From: CBDCVO01 sp965223085 | GTDB lineage: Bacteria > Pseudomonadota > Gammaproteobacteria > Ga0077536 | Direction of reading: 5' to 3' | Length of the DNA: 64,000 nucleotides | NCBI GenBank assembly: GCA_965223085.1 | Contig: OZ244981.1 | Location: forward strand, 1,364,001 to 1,428,000 | In this document: positions 8,720-17,671 of the stretch, in pieces | Layout of the letters: every line of letters begins with the position of its first letter | How positions within the stretch are numbered: the first letter of the stretch is position 1 | Position numbers and translations under genes: made by a program | The notes under the pieces: model-generated | Database searches by the model: none | Told to the model about the DNA's origin: nothing | The model's input: only the letters and a program-made list of their open reading frames with translations

Positions 8720-10393
8720 CTAAAACAGGCCGAGAATCTTCCCGTCTTTGTCGACGTCTATGCGCTCGGCCGCCGGAACTTTAGGCAAACCCGGCATCGT
8801 CATCATGTTACCGGCAATGGCGACGATAAATCGCGCCCCGGCGGACAGCCGTACCGCGCTGATTTCGACGACATGCCCGCTGGGTGCTCCGAGCACGGCG
8901 GGATCCGTCGAAAACGACATTTGCGTCTTAGCGATGCAAACGGGAAAGTGTCCGTAGTGCACGTTTAATTTTTCGATCTCAGCACGAACTTTTGCAGTGG
9001 CGCGGAGCTCATTCGCGCCGTAAATTTTCGTCGCCACGGCCTTCAGCTTATCCCATAGGGTGTCGGCATCGGCATACACATAACGGTGACGCCCGGGATT
9101 ATTTTCGAGAACCTCGACCATTGCGCGGGCGAGATCTTCGGCTCCCGCACCGCCCTCGGCCCAATGGCGAGCGAGCACGGCGACGCCACCGAGCGCAGCG
9201 ACTTTTGATTTCACCAGCGCCACTTCGGCATTCGTGTCGTCGCTAAAGTGATTGATACTAACAATGCACGGCAAGCCGTAATGTTCCGTAATGTTTTTGA
9301 GGTGGCGCTCAAGATTTACCATGCCCTGCTCTAAAGCCACCAAGTTCTCTTCGTTAAGCGCCTCTTGGGCCACACCGCCGTGGTACTTGAGCGCCCGGAT
9401 CGTTGCCACGAGCACCACCGCGCCGGGTTTCAAGCCGGCCATACGGCACTTGATGTCGATGAATTTCTCAGCGCCTAGGTCGGCCCCGAAACCCGCTTCG
9501 GTGACGACATAATCGGCTAATTTCAGTGCCGTTTTGGTAGCCGCCACGCTGTTGCAGCCGTGCGCGATGTTGGCAAATGGCCCGCCGTGCACAAACGCCA
9601 AGTTGTTCTCCAAAGTCTGGACCAAATTGGGTTTGATCGCATCTTTGAGCAGCGCGGCCATGGCGCCGTGAGCGTTCAATTGCGCCGCTGTCACCGGTTC
9701 GCGTGCACCGCGCGTATAGGCAACGACGATGTTGCCGAGACGCTCGCGCAGATCGGCAAGCGAGGTGGCGAGGCAAAAGATCGCCATAACCTCGGAGGCA
9801 ACGGTAATGTCGTAACCGTCTTCACGCGCAAAACCGTTGGCCGTGCCCCCCAGGCCCACAATAATTTTTCTGAGTGCGCGATCGTTCATGTCGACAACGC
9901 GCTTCCAGGTGATCAGACGCGGATCGATATCCAACGCGTTGCCGTGGTTAATATGATTGTCGAGCAGTGCGGCCAACAAATTGTGCGCGGCGCCGATGGC
10001 GTGAAAATCGCCCGTAAAATGCAGATTGATATCTTCCATCGGCACCACTTGGGCATAGCCCCCCCCGGCAGCACCCCCTTTGATGCCGAAGCATGGACCC
10101 AAGGATGGTTCGCGCAAACAGACGATGGTTTTCTGACCGATCCGATTCAGACCATCCGCAAGGCCCACACTCGTTGTCGTTTTGCCCTCCCCCGCGGGCG
10201 TTGGGCTGATCGCGGTGACTAAGATGAGCTTGCCATCGGGAGCCGACTCCAATGAGTCGATGTAATCTAAGGAAAGCTTGGCTTTGCAGTGCCCGTAGGG
10301 CTCGAGATGTTCGCTATTGATACCGAATTTTTCGGCGGCTAGATCGATGATGGCTTGTTTATTCGCTTGCTGAGCGATGTCGATGTCAGACAT
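8720..10393 (-). CDS. fhs: Formate--tetrahydrofolate ligase
   Basis: 557 residues starting at MSDIDIAQQANK; the open frame extends 22 codons further upstream but that part is unlike the family. The enzyme joins formate to tetrahydrofolate using ATP, giving 10-formyl-THF. The P-loop TPAGEGKTTTSVGL (about 66–79) and REPSLGPCFGIKGGAAGGGYAQV are diagnostic, and the length matches bacterial Fhs. It lies downstream of the TonB receptor and upstream of the monooxygenase and hydrolase genes, all on one strand. One reading is that the neighbouring catabolic steps release formate, which is then captured into the folate pool. Alternatively Fhs serves general purine and one-carbon supply. The gene is intact. 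Confidence 0.96.
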   Translation of the reverse strand: MSDIDIAQQANKQAIIDLAAEKFGINSEHLEPYGHCKAKLSLDYIDSLESAPDGKLILVTAISPTPAGEGKTTTSVGLADGLNRIGQKTIVCLREPSLGPCFGIKGGAAGGGYAQVVPMEDINLHFTGDFHAIGAAHNLLAALLDNHINHGNALDIDPRLITWKRVVDMNDRALRKIIVGLGGTANGFAREDGYDITVASEVMAIFCLATSLADLRERLGNIVVAYTRGAREPVTAAQLNAHGAMAALLKDAIKPNLVQTLENNLAFVHGGPFANIAHGCNSVAATKTALKLADYVVTEAGFGADLGAEKFIDIKCRMAGLKPGAVVLVATIRALKYHGGVAQEALNEENLVALEQGMVNLERHLKNITEHYGLPCIVSINHFSDDTNAEVALVKSKVAALGGVAVLARHWAEGGAGAEDLARAMVEVLENNPGRHRYVYADADTLWDKLKAVATKIYGANELRATAKVRAEIEKLNVHYGHFPVCIAKTQMSFSTDPAVLGAPSGHVVEISAVRLSAGARFIVAIAGNMMTMPGLPKVPAAERIDVDKDGKILGLF

Positions 10394-10524
10394 GGTCAAC
10401 CCTTGGAAGATGATAAGACGAGCAGCGGGAATACTACGGCGTGATGTGCCACTCTGCACACCACACCGAGCTGGTTATTGTAAGACACATCGTCTCGGCG
10501 ATGCGCGGTTACGCATCCACGACC

Positions 10525-10552
10525 GCCGCCCGGTGCGCGACGCACCGGCGGC
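10525..10552. promoter_or_regulatory. Strong stem-loop between TonB receptor and fhs
   Basis: GCCGCC, an unpaired C, GGTGCG, loop CGA, CGCACC, GGCGGC: a 12-bp GC stem with a single bulged base and three-base loop. It sits 26 bases past the receptor stop codon on the minus strand and upstream of fhs. No U-tract follows on either strand, so it is either a Rho-dependent/processing hairpin or an attenuator, not a classic intrinsic terminator. Confidence 0.45.
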
Positions 10553-10577
10553 ATGGACTGAATAGATACGCGAATTG

Positions 10578-12837
10578 CTAAAATCGGCGCGTAATGTCGA
10601 AGCCGATAACGCGACCTTTGGCGAGCGGCGAAAACGTCCCACCCAAAGGCAATGGTCCTAGCAAGCGCGGCAACTGCGTATCGCCACCGTGTTTGACTTC
10701 GTCCAACAAGTTTTTGCCGTAAATCCCGAGGGTCCACTTGCCATCATTGGAATGAAAATCGATCCCCGCGTCCAGTATGTCTTGCTCAGTAATGAACCCG
10801 AGATTGTTGTCTGTAAACGGTGATTCGTCGCGGTGCGAGAAGGTCAGGCGGGAAATCAAATTTCCCCATTCAATTTCATGATCATGCACGACGCCAATGC
10901 TATAGGTCAGCTCCGCGGCCCGCGGCAAATCCAGTTTTTTGTCGGCACCGTCGAGCCTACCGTCACCGTTCAAATCGAAGCTGACCTTATCGTATTCTGC
11001 GTCTAGATAACCAAGGGAGCCAATCAGCACAAAGTTATGCGGTAAGGCGAAAGTGCCGTCCAGTTCGATACCGAGAATTTCCGCATCCGCGGTATTTTTG
11101 ATCACCTGAACCACACCCGCGACCGGATCTGCGAGGTTGACCTCACGCTGCATATCCGAGATCTCATTGTAGAAAAACGCACCGTTCAAACGCGAATTAC
11201 CGAAACGTGCTTTGAAGCCCACTTCGTAATTATCCACCTCTTCCTCATCGAACGGCCCGGGGCCGAAATTAACCGTATCGCGTGCCGTATTGCGCAGATT
11301 GTAGCCCCCGGAGCGAAAGCCACGCGTCCAGTGTGCGGAAGTTGTCGTTGAACTCATAAGCAACGCCAACTTTCGGTGACCAGCTACTCCATTCGTCATC
11401 GTCACGAAAATCGAACGGACAAGTATTTCTCGTCACGTCACACGGCGAATTGACGTTGAGGATGAGGGAGGCGATATCGGCTTCTTTGGATTCGTCGGTG
11501 TAGCGAATTCCCCCCGTAAGCGTGAGTTGATCGGTTATGTCGTAATCGAGTGCGACAAATACGCCGAGCGTCTCTACCGAATAGTCGCCACCGCCGTCTT
11601 GGGTAACGGCCGGGGTGTTATTCGGGGTCAACTCACCGAGCAATTCACGTTGTTCATGATAGGCGATTTCGTTATCGAAATAATACAATCCAGTCGTTAC
11701 CCGCAAACGTTCGTTGAATACGCCGCTGTAGCGAAGTTCATTGCTGTATTGCCGTGCATCGATGATCGGATCGGCGTGAAATAGAAAATCAACCGTGCCG
11801 TCAATGTCCGAACGGGCCACGGATTCGAAATCACGCCAACCGAAAATGTTCGTCACCGTGCCGTTACCAAACAGGACATGCCAATCCAAGCGTGCGGAGA
11901 CGAAATGGACTTCGTTTTCCTGAAAACCCGTTTCATCGATTGCAAAATCGTGTGAGTCACGATCAGAATTGGTAATCGCATTTGGAATGCCTGAACCATT
12001 CGTATGGGATTGTGCCGCAGCACCGTCATCGTCCGTATTACTGTATTCATACGTGATCCGCACTTCGATGTCATCGCGCGGCTCCCACAGAATACTTGGG
12101 CGGAACATATAAGTGCTGGCCTCGCCGTGTGCACTACCATCGATGCGATTTTCAAACCAGCCGCCGTCTTGATTCGTGTAGAACATCGCTTTCGCGCGCA
12201 GCGAGTCGCTCAACGGTCCGCCGACACTGCCCATCACATAATAATTCATTTCTTCACCGCCACCTTCTGCGGCAAAGCGCGCGGACGCAGTGAACTCTTC
12301 GGGCGGTTTTTTAGTATTGAGCAAAATCGCGCCACCGGTTACGTTGCGTCCAAACAAAATTCCCTGTGGTCCGCGCAGGACTTCGATCGATTGCAAGTCG
12401 AACATGTCGAACACAATGCCGTTATTCAATCCCATGTAGACGCCATCAACGAATACACCGACCGTTGGGTCGATCGACGGGATCGAACTATTTACGCCCA
12501 AACCACGGATCGAAAAATTGGCCGTGCCGCGCGTCGTTCCTACTTCGTCGAGCGCGACATTCGGCATGCCGACCGCTAAACTCGTCAAATCTCTCACTTT
12601 TAGGGTTTCGATTTGGTCAGCATTCAGGGCACTAACGGATAAGGGGACTTCACCAAGTGCCTCTTCGCGTTTACGCGCGGTGACGACCACTTCTTCGACC
12701 AAGCTGGATGCGCCGAGCGTGCCCTCCGATTCCTGGGCGAGCGCAGCAAAAGCGCTCGCGCCGCAAGCAAAAACGATGCTGCCGCAGCGCGCCAGCAAAC
12801 GACGCCGTAGTTGGCCGGAAAACTTCAGCGACATCAT
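10578..12837 (-). pseudogene. TonB-dependent receptor, broken by a frameshift
   Basis: The two reading frames together make a receptor of about 750 residues. The first frame (12837 to about 11333) has a signal peptide ending near FAALAQ, a TonB box with plug start (EEVVVTARKREEALG), the plug motif EVLRGPQGILFGRNVTGGAI, and most of the barrel. It runs through VGVAYEFNDNFRT and then goes out of frame. The second frame resumes at AHWTRGFRSGGYNLRN and carries the rest of the barrel to a typical ITRRF end with terminal Phe. The shift lies at about 11331–11338, where the sequence looks as though a few bases between short GCAC repeats are lost. The ATG has an AAGGGGGG ribosome-binding site. The family is the large, substrate-diverse outer-membrane receptors for siderophores, sugars or lipophilic substrates; the ligand is unknown. 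Sequencing error is possible. Confidence 0.85.
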
Positions 12838-12960
12838 TTCTACCCCCCTTTAGGAATCACCTAGTGCTTTTCAGGCCCGCTGTTGCCAGGCGCTATATTA
12901 AACCATAAGCGTGCAACATGATTTGCGGGTGGTGACATGGGGAGTACGGACAGACTATTA

Positions 12961-13243
12961 ATTCACCAGATAAATAATCTATGTTTTAAATATCCATTTC
13001 ATTTATCTATCGGCTTCGTCAATACTTGCCCTCAACAATGACGCCGCAATGAGCAGCGCCAGCATCACTCAGCAAGGAACTCAACATGAACAAGCACACC
13101 GCCAATGCAAACCTCGCACACAGCGAAAACCCCAATAAGGCCAACCGCCTCGCCGTCACCGTCATCTCCCTAACCACTGCCTCCCTGTGGGTGCTGCTCG
13201 CCGTGAGCTTAAGCACCAGCTTGCAGGTCCCAGGGATCAGCTA
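12961..13243 (+). repeat. Direct repeat copy 1 (283 bp small-gene cassette)
   Basis: This segment recurs at 20015–20297 in the same orientation with only one difference seen (G at 12969, A at 20023). It comprises an AT-rich 60-base upstream part, a leader, and a complete 52-codon gene up to the second base of the stop codon. Flanking sequences outside the repeat are unrelated. No terminal inverted repeat or target duplication could be seen. Confidence 0.95.
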
Positions 13244-13244
13244 A
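13086..13244 (+). CDS. Small single-pass membrane protein, copy 1
   Basis: 52 residues, too short for most gene finders. ATG is preceded by AAGGAACTCAAC, a good ribosome-binding site. The N-terminal 20 residues are polar (MNKHTANANLAHSENPNKAN). Residues 21–47 form one hydrophobic segment (RLAVTVISLTTASLWVLLAV and onward), followed by a short tail ending VPGIS. One transmembrane helix is predicted, probably N-in given the flanking Lys and Arg. The whole gene with its upstream region is duplicated at 20140–20298, with an identical protein. I recognise no family. It is followed at 210 bases by the FAD oxidase gene on the same strand. Its role is unknown; tiny membrane proteins often regulate a larger membrane complex, or act as toxins of type I systems, but there is no direct evidence here. 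Confidence 0.65.
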   Translation: MNKHTANANLAHSENPNKANRLAVTVISLTTASLWVLLAVSLSTSLQVPGIS

Positions 13245-13268
13245 GCACCACATCACAGGCGCGCGCAC

Positions 13269-13305
13269 AGGGTGTCCCCGCACCCTCGCTCGCGCCCTGG
13301 GACAC
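13269..13305 (+). promoter_or_regulatory. Two mutually exclusive hairpins before the FAD oxidase
   Basis: AGGGTG (13269–13274) pairs with CACCCT (13281–13286), and GTGTCCC (13272–13278) pairs with GGGACAC (13299–13305). The two structures share bases and cannot coexist, which resembles an attenuator. They lie just after the small gene and 150 bases before the oxidase. No function is shown. Confidence 0.3.
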
Positions 13306-13454
13306 AACGGCGGAGACGCTTTCGTCGGCTAAAAGTGGGACCTTAGTCTAGCGTTTTTCGGCATTTACCTCGCCCGGATAGCTGCGCACCGCGCGGCAGA
13401 CGCGCATCGCATTCTCTGTCACACTTGGCGCTGCCAACCGGAGAACATGAGTAG

Positions 13455-14954
13455 GTGAGACTCGCCACGCTGTCACGTCGAGCGGCCCTCGAAAAACTTG
13501 CATCCGGCACCGTGTTGGCCGCCTTGAGCGGCATTCGCTCGCGCGCCTTGTGCGCCGCCGACACCGCCAATTCATCTGTCGCGACGATCCCGAAGTTCAC
13601 CGGCAAGCAGATCACTCGCGCGCACGACAGTTACGAACTATGGCGTCAATCCATGGTTTGGCATGCGTGGAAACCTAGCCGTTATCCTGACTTGATCGTG
13701 CAAGCGCGCGACGAGGACGATATCGCGGCAGCGGTCAACTATGCGGCACAAAATGACATCAAGATCGCGGTGCGCAGCGGCGGCCACAACCCCCTCGCGC
13801 CAGCGATTCGCGACGGCGGTATGTGCCTCGATCTTTCCGGCTTAACCGACGTGCAGGTCGACGCCGAACGGCAGCGAGCATCGATACAGACCGGCGTACG
13901 CAGTAGGCAGCTCATCAACGAATTGGCGCCGCATGGCATGTCGTTCCCAACCCCCCATTGCGCCTCCGTCGGCATGGGCGGGTTTCTTCTGGGCGGCGGG
14001 CTCGGTTGGAATCATCCGTACCGTGAGGGCGTCGCGACGCTCAATATCGAGGGAGCCGAGTTAATTACCGCGCACGGCAAACGCATTCGTGCGACGCCGA
14101 CAGAAAACGCTGAATTATTGTGGGCAGTGCGCGGCGGTGGCCCCGGCTTGTTTGCAGTCGTGACACGCATGCATTTGAAAGTCTATCCGGCACCGAATGC
14201 CATTCTTGCCAGCACTTATGTCATACCACTGGCGCACCTGGAGACCGTGACAACAGCGCTCGCTGCCATCAGCACCGCGGCGGCATCCAAATTAGAGATC
14301 TTATGTGTGCTGATCCACGACCCGACCGCGGCACCAGACGTAGCAGCGGAGCAATCGAAAATCTGTTTTCTCACCGGCTTCGCGTTCGGCGACTCGGCGG
14401 CGGAATCGGCTGCGATGCTCGCCCCGATTAGCGCCTCGGCTATCGCCACTGTCGCTGAGGTCAAACACGAGAACCAGCCTTACACCTTCGAACGCTTATA
14501 TCCCGATTTTTTTGGCACCGACAAGCCGGGTGGTTACCTCGGCCGTTACGCCGCTGAGAGTGCTTTCACCGATCAGCCCGGGGAAATCCTCCTCGCCATG
14601 GCGGATCATTTTCGCTGGGCACCTTCACCGATTTGCCATGTCATCGCCAGCTACGGACTGAACTTGCGCCAACGTGAAGATGCGTGTTTCTCAGGCGCCG
14701 CGCGCCATTATGTGGGCTGTTTTTCGATCTGGGACGATGCCAAAGACGACGAACGAGGTTTTGCTTGGCTCGACCAAGCCGTGCCCATCATGGCTCCGTT
14801 TGCCACAGGTCATTATGTCAACGAAGTCGAAGTTCGGAATCGTCCGGACCGCATCAGGTCATGTTACTCGGACGCTGCGTGGAATCGCCTGCGGGCGCTA
14901 CGCGCGAAATACGATCCGCAGCAGGTGTTCCATACATACCTAGGGCAAGCCTAA
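13455..14954 (+). CDS. FAD-linked oxidase, berberine-bridge type, Tat-like signal
   Basis: 499 residues. The N-terminus (RLATLSRRAALEKLASGTVLAAL) has twin arginines ahead of a hydrophobic stretch, consistent with Tat export of a folded flavoprotein. The PCMH-type FAD domain includes PDLIVQARDEDDIAAAV and IAVRSGGHNPLAPAIRDGG; the His of SGGHN is the usual covalent flavin attachment. GMGGFLLGGGLGWNHPYREG is the second FAD contact. The C-terminal YDPQQVFHTYLG is the standard berberine-bridge/oligosaccharide oxidase ending. The second covalent Cys of bicovalent enzymes is not obvious. The start is GTG, the first start codon after an in-frame stop, with GGAG about ten bases upstream. Such enzymes oxidise sugars, polyols or aromatic alcohols using O2. 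The substrate is unknown; no partner gene is evident. Confidence 0.88.
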   Translation: MRLATLSRRAALEKLASGTVLAALSGIRSRALCAADTANSSVATIPKFTGKQITRAHDSYELWRQSMVWHAWKPSRYPDLIVQARDEDDIAAAVNYAAQNDIKIAVRSGGHNPLAPAIRDGGMCLDLSGLTDVQVDAERQRASIQTGVRSRQLINELAPHGMSFPTPHCASVGMGGFLLGGGLGWNHPYREGVATLNIEGAELITAHGKRIRATPTENAELLWAVRGGGPGLFAVVTRMHLKVYPAPNAILASTYVIPLAHLETVTTALAAISTAAASKLEILCVLIHDPTAAPDVAAEQSKICFLTGFAFGDSAAESAAMLAPISASAIATVAEVKHENQPYTFERLYPDFFGTDKPGGYLGRYAAESAFTDQPGEILLAMADHFRWAPSPICHVIASYGLNLRQREDACFSGAARHYVGCFSIWDDAKDDERGFAWLDQAVPIMAPFATGHYVNEVEVRNRPDRIRSCYSDAAWNRLRALRAKYDPQQVFHTYLGQA

Positions 14955-15077
14955 GCGGCTGGATCCGCGCGCGCGTACCTCGACAACGAGGTGAGTTTGT
15001 GAGCGAATACGACCAATAGTGATCGCTCGCAACGGCAGTCGACGACAACAATTAGCTTATGAGAAGGGGATTAGCGC

Positions 15078-16159
15078 ATGAGCATTACCGAATATAGCGA
15101 GTCGATGGTCTCGCCATGGCTGCCCTGGTGGCGAAGGGCGAGCTTACCGCGCTCGAACTGACGGAGGAGGCGATACGCCGGATCGAAGCGCTCAATCCAC
15201 AGCTAAACGCGATCGTATATAAGATGTACGAGCACGCTCGCGACGTGGCAAAAAAGCCGGTTCCCGGGACGTTTTCCGGCGTATCGTTCGTACTGAAGGA
15301 CGTGACGTCTCACTACGCCGGTACGCCGACGACGCACGGCACGCGTCTGCTCGCAGACGTCCCAGCTTCGTACTATGACACCGAGATTGTGAAACGTTTC
15401 AAACGCGCCGGTCTCGTCACCGTGGCAAAAACAAATACTCCGGAGCTTGCGCTCACGCCCACGGCGGCGCCGGCGCTTCATGGCGCGAGTCACAATCCGT
15501 CGGATCTCGATCTCACCACCGGGGGTTCTAACGGCGGTCGCGGCGCGGCGGTCGAACATGCGGCAACATTGTGTGGCGATCTCGGACACCACGTCGAAGA
15601 AGCATGCCCGCGGTTGCCGGAGGAATTAGCCGTTACCCGGGGCGAAGCATTCTTGGGCACGATCGCCATTGAGACCGCACGTGACATCGAGGGACTCGCA
15701 GCGCTCGTGGGTCGCGAAGCGAGCAGCAAAGGCATCGAGCCAGCGGTCTGGTCTTATGCACATTATGGCCATAACTTCTCGGGTGTTGACGCCGTTCGAT
15801 TTCGTCGTGTGTCGCACGCTACGGCGCGTGCTGTGGGCCCGTTCTTTGAAGACTATGCTGTTTACTTATCACCAACCCTCGACAAACCGCCCGTGCCGCT
15901 CGGGAACATCAGCGTGCAAGTACCCAACTGGGAGCCGTTTTTCGACAATATATTTGATTTCATGCCGTCCACATCATTGTTCAATATCACCGGTTCGGCG
16001 GGCGTCTCTCTGCCACTGTGGTGGAACGCCGATGAGCTACCGATCGGTTGCCAGTTCATAACCCGCATGGGGCGTGACGGCTTGCTGTTGAGCTTAGCGG
16101 CACAAATCGAATGCGCCGGTGGCACTCGCGCCGCCCACAGATACGCGCGTGAGTCGTGA
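15078..16159 (+). pseudogene. Amidase-signature family gene, frameshifted and internally deleted
   Basis: The beginning MSITEYSES starts at an ATG with AAGGGG upstream, then a single missing base at about 15101 shifts the frame; the remainder resumes as DGLAMAALVAKGELTALEL. The catalytic Lys is present in SFVLKDV, and the signature appears as TTGGSNGGRGAAV. That is followed at once by EHAATLCGDLGHHVEE, which in full-length amidases lies over 100 residues later. The segment with the nucleophilic serine (the GGSIRxPA region) is therefore gone, and total length is about 360 instead of roughly 470–490 residues. The C-terminal part (ITGSAGVSLPL, LPIGCQF) is intact. The product cannot be an active amidase. 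The frameshift might be a read error, but the deletion at about 15550 is clean. Confidence 0.85.
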
Positions 16160-16450
16160 TAAGTGCGCGAATAAACCCATCAGGGATGCCTTGGACTCGG
16201 CGCACAAGTTTGCTCACCTACCGCCGCGCATGCACATGGTACGACGATAAACGCGATTTCCTACCCACTTCGGTACGATGTCTAAGGTTTCTTTAACTGT
16301 AGAGTTACTCCCTGCCGGGCGAACTTTTGGGGAACTTTTGGGTCGGGCACACAAAACCTCTGCTAACTCAGCAAATTGAGTTTCTTGGCATTGATCTATG
16401 AACCGTTGTAGCCAGCGCTATGCAAGCGCCGCACGCCATGGGAAGGTCGA
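16160..16450. other. Convergent intergenic region
   Basis: About 290 bases between the amidase remnant and the sigma factor gene. The only structure seen is a perfect tandem duplication of GAACTTTTGGG (16321–16331 and 16332–16342). GAACTT resembles an ECF sigma -35 element, but no plus-strand gene follows that it could serve. Confidence 0.3.
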
Positions 16451-17152
16451 CTAGCGCGTGGCGCGCAGTCGTTGCATCACGCGCGCGACCATCGCATCGC
16501 AGCGACGGCCGGCAAATTCAAAAGCGTGTGGCGCCGCTGATTCAAGGTCACGGCTAAGGGATGCTTGCATCAGTTTACGCGCTCGGTGATAACGCGTCTT
16601 CACGGTTGCCTCGTTGATGTCCAGACTGGCGGCGGTTTCTTTAACGCTTAGTTCATGTATGGCGCGTAGCACAACGACCGCCCGAAAATCCTCAGGGAGT
16701 TGATCGACGGCGTCTTCAATGAGCTCTGCGAGCTGATTATTTGCGACTACCTGGACGGGATCAGAGCGCACTATTGCGAGCCGCTCGTGGGACTCCGGCG
16801 TATCCGCACGAGCTACCTCACCGTGTTTTGCATATTTTCGATCTTTCCGCTTGATCATGAGCGCCTCGTTAACGACGATGCGCGTAAGCCACGCGCCGAA
16901 ACTTCCATGGGGTGCGAAGCGGTCAAGCTTATAATAAGCCGATATATACGCTTCTTGTACCGCATCCTCCGCCGCATCGTTGTCCTTCAGGATGCTCCGT
17001 GCGGCGCGAAAAAGCCGCTGATTATAACGTCGCATGATAATTTCAAACGAACAAACATCGCCTGCCAAGACACGTTCAATCGCCACATCGTCGGGCACGG
17101 ATGCGATCGAGCTCGCAGAGAATTCATCGGTATTCGTATCGGATTCCTGCAT
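16451..17152 (-). CDS. ECF (RpoE-type) RNA polymerase sigma factor
   Basis: About 233 residues from the internal ATG (MQESDTNTDEF); the open frame begins 13 codons earlier with an unlikely sequence. Region 2 is clear: FEIIMRRYNQRLFRAARSIL ... AAEDAVQEAYISAYYKLDRF. Region 4 has LPEDFRAVVVLRAIHELSVKETA, then the helix-turn-helix and a recognition helix ending in VKTRYHRARKLM. Such factors direct RNA polymerase to stress or envelope promoters. The cytochrome c gene ends 39 bases upstream, and the ferritin-like and di-haem genes precede that, all on this strand. It is probably the last gene of the operon and may regulate it. No anti-sigma factor with a membrane domain is adjacent, which is unusual for this class. 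The C-terminal tail past region 4 is about 40 residues with several Arg. Confidence 0.92.
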   Translation of the reverse strand: MQESDTNTDEFSASSIASVPDDVAIERVLAGDVCSFEIIMRRYNQRLFRAARSILKDNDAAEDAVQEAYISAYYKLDRFAPHGSFGAWLTRIVVNEALMIKRKDRKYAKHGEVARADTPESHERLAIVRSDPVQVVANNQLAELIEDAVDQLPEDFRAVVVLRAIHELSVKETAASLDINEATVKTRYHRARKLMQASLSRDLESAAPHAFEFAGRRCDAMVARVMQRLRATR

Positions 17153-17191
17153 TGGCGATCCCCTAATGGCCTCGGTACGCGCCCGTTCCAA

Positions 17192-17671
17192 TCACTGCTT
17201 CTCGCGGCCCCCGCGGGGCGCACAGACCGAGGATCGGCTCGCTCGCTCGATATAGGCGATGAGGTCGCGGCGGTCCGCAGCCGCGACAATGCCGCTGTAG
17301 CCCATTGTCGTACCTGGCACCATCGTTATGGGCGCGGCTAGAAAGCGATCCAAATTCTTGCGGGTCCAAACGATGCGCAATTTGCGCATCGCGTCCGAAT
17401 AGTTGAATCCCGCAACGCTGCCGGCGATCCTACCCACTAGTCCACAATGTTTTGGTCCCGTGCGATTGCGCGCCAAAGAATGGCAGCCCAGACAACGCGC
17501 GTAAAGCGACTCACCACGATCGGGGTTAACGCCGTGGCCATAGTCGCTAGCCACGGCCGGTAGCGTTGCTAGCAACGCGCCGAGCAACGTGATGACCGCG
17601 CTTTGACGTCGCGGCACGTCTGAGCTCGCACGCGAACTTCCATGCGCTAACTTAAGCGGCACACTATTCAC
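17192..17671 (-). CDS. Class I cytochrome c, periplasmic
   Basis: 159 residues. A signal or anchor segment (AVITLLGALLATLPAVA) precedes one haem domain. The haem site is CLGCH in ESLYARCLGCHSLARNRTGP, and the distal Met is in PGTTMGYSG. The GPKHCGLVGRIAGSVAGFNYS segment is typical of small cytochrome c2/c550-like electron carriers. The start is GTG overlapping the TGA of the ferritin-like gene upstream by four bases, implying translational coupling. An electron-transfer partnership with the di-haem protein of the same operon is likely but unproven. The C-terminus is basic (APRGGREKQ). Confidence 0.9.
   Translation of the reverse strand: MNSVPLKLAHGSSRASSDVPRRQSAVITLLGALLATLPAVASDYGHGVNPDRGESLYARCLGCHSLARNRTGPKHCGLVGRIAGSVAGFNYSDAMRKLRIVWTRKNLDRFLAAPITMVPGTTMGYSGIVAAADRRDLIAYIERASRSSVCAPRGGREKQ

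Noticed and set aside
10399..10459. Longer N-terminus for formate-THF ligase
   Set aside because: The added 22 residues are unlike any Fhs; MSDIDIAQQ fits the family start.
13019..13216. 65-codon minus-strand open frame inside repeat copy 1 (also 20073–20270)
   Set aside because: It is antisense to the plus-strand 52-codon gene, which has a proper ribosome-binding site and ends exactly with the repeat; the minus frame lacks such a signal.
16321..16342. Tandem GAACTTTTGGG as an ECF sigma promoter
   Set aside because: It points toward the convergent end of the sigma factor gene; no plus-strand gene follows.
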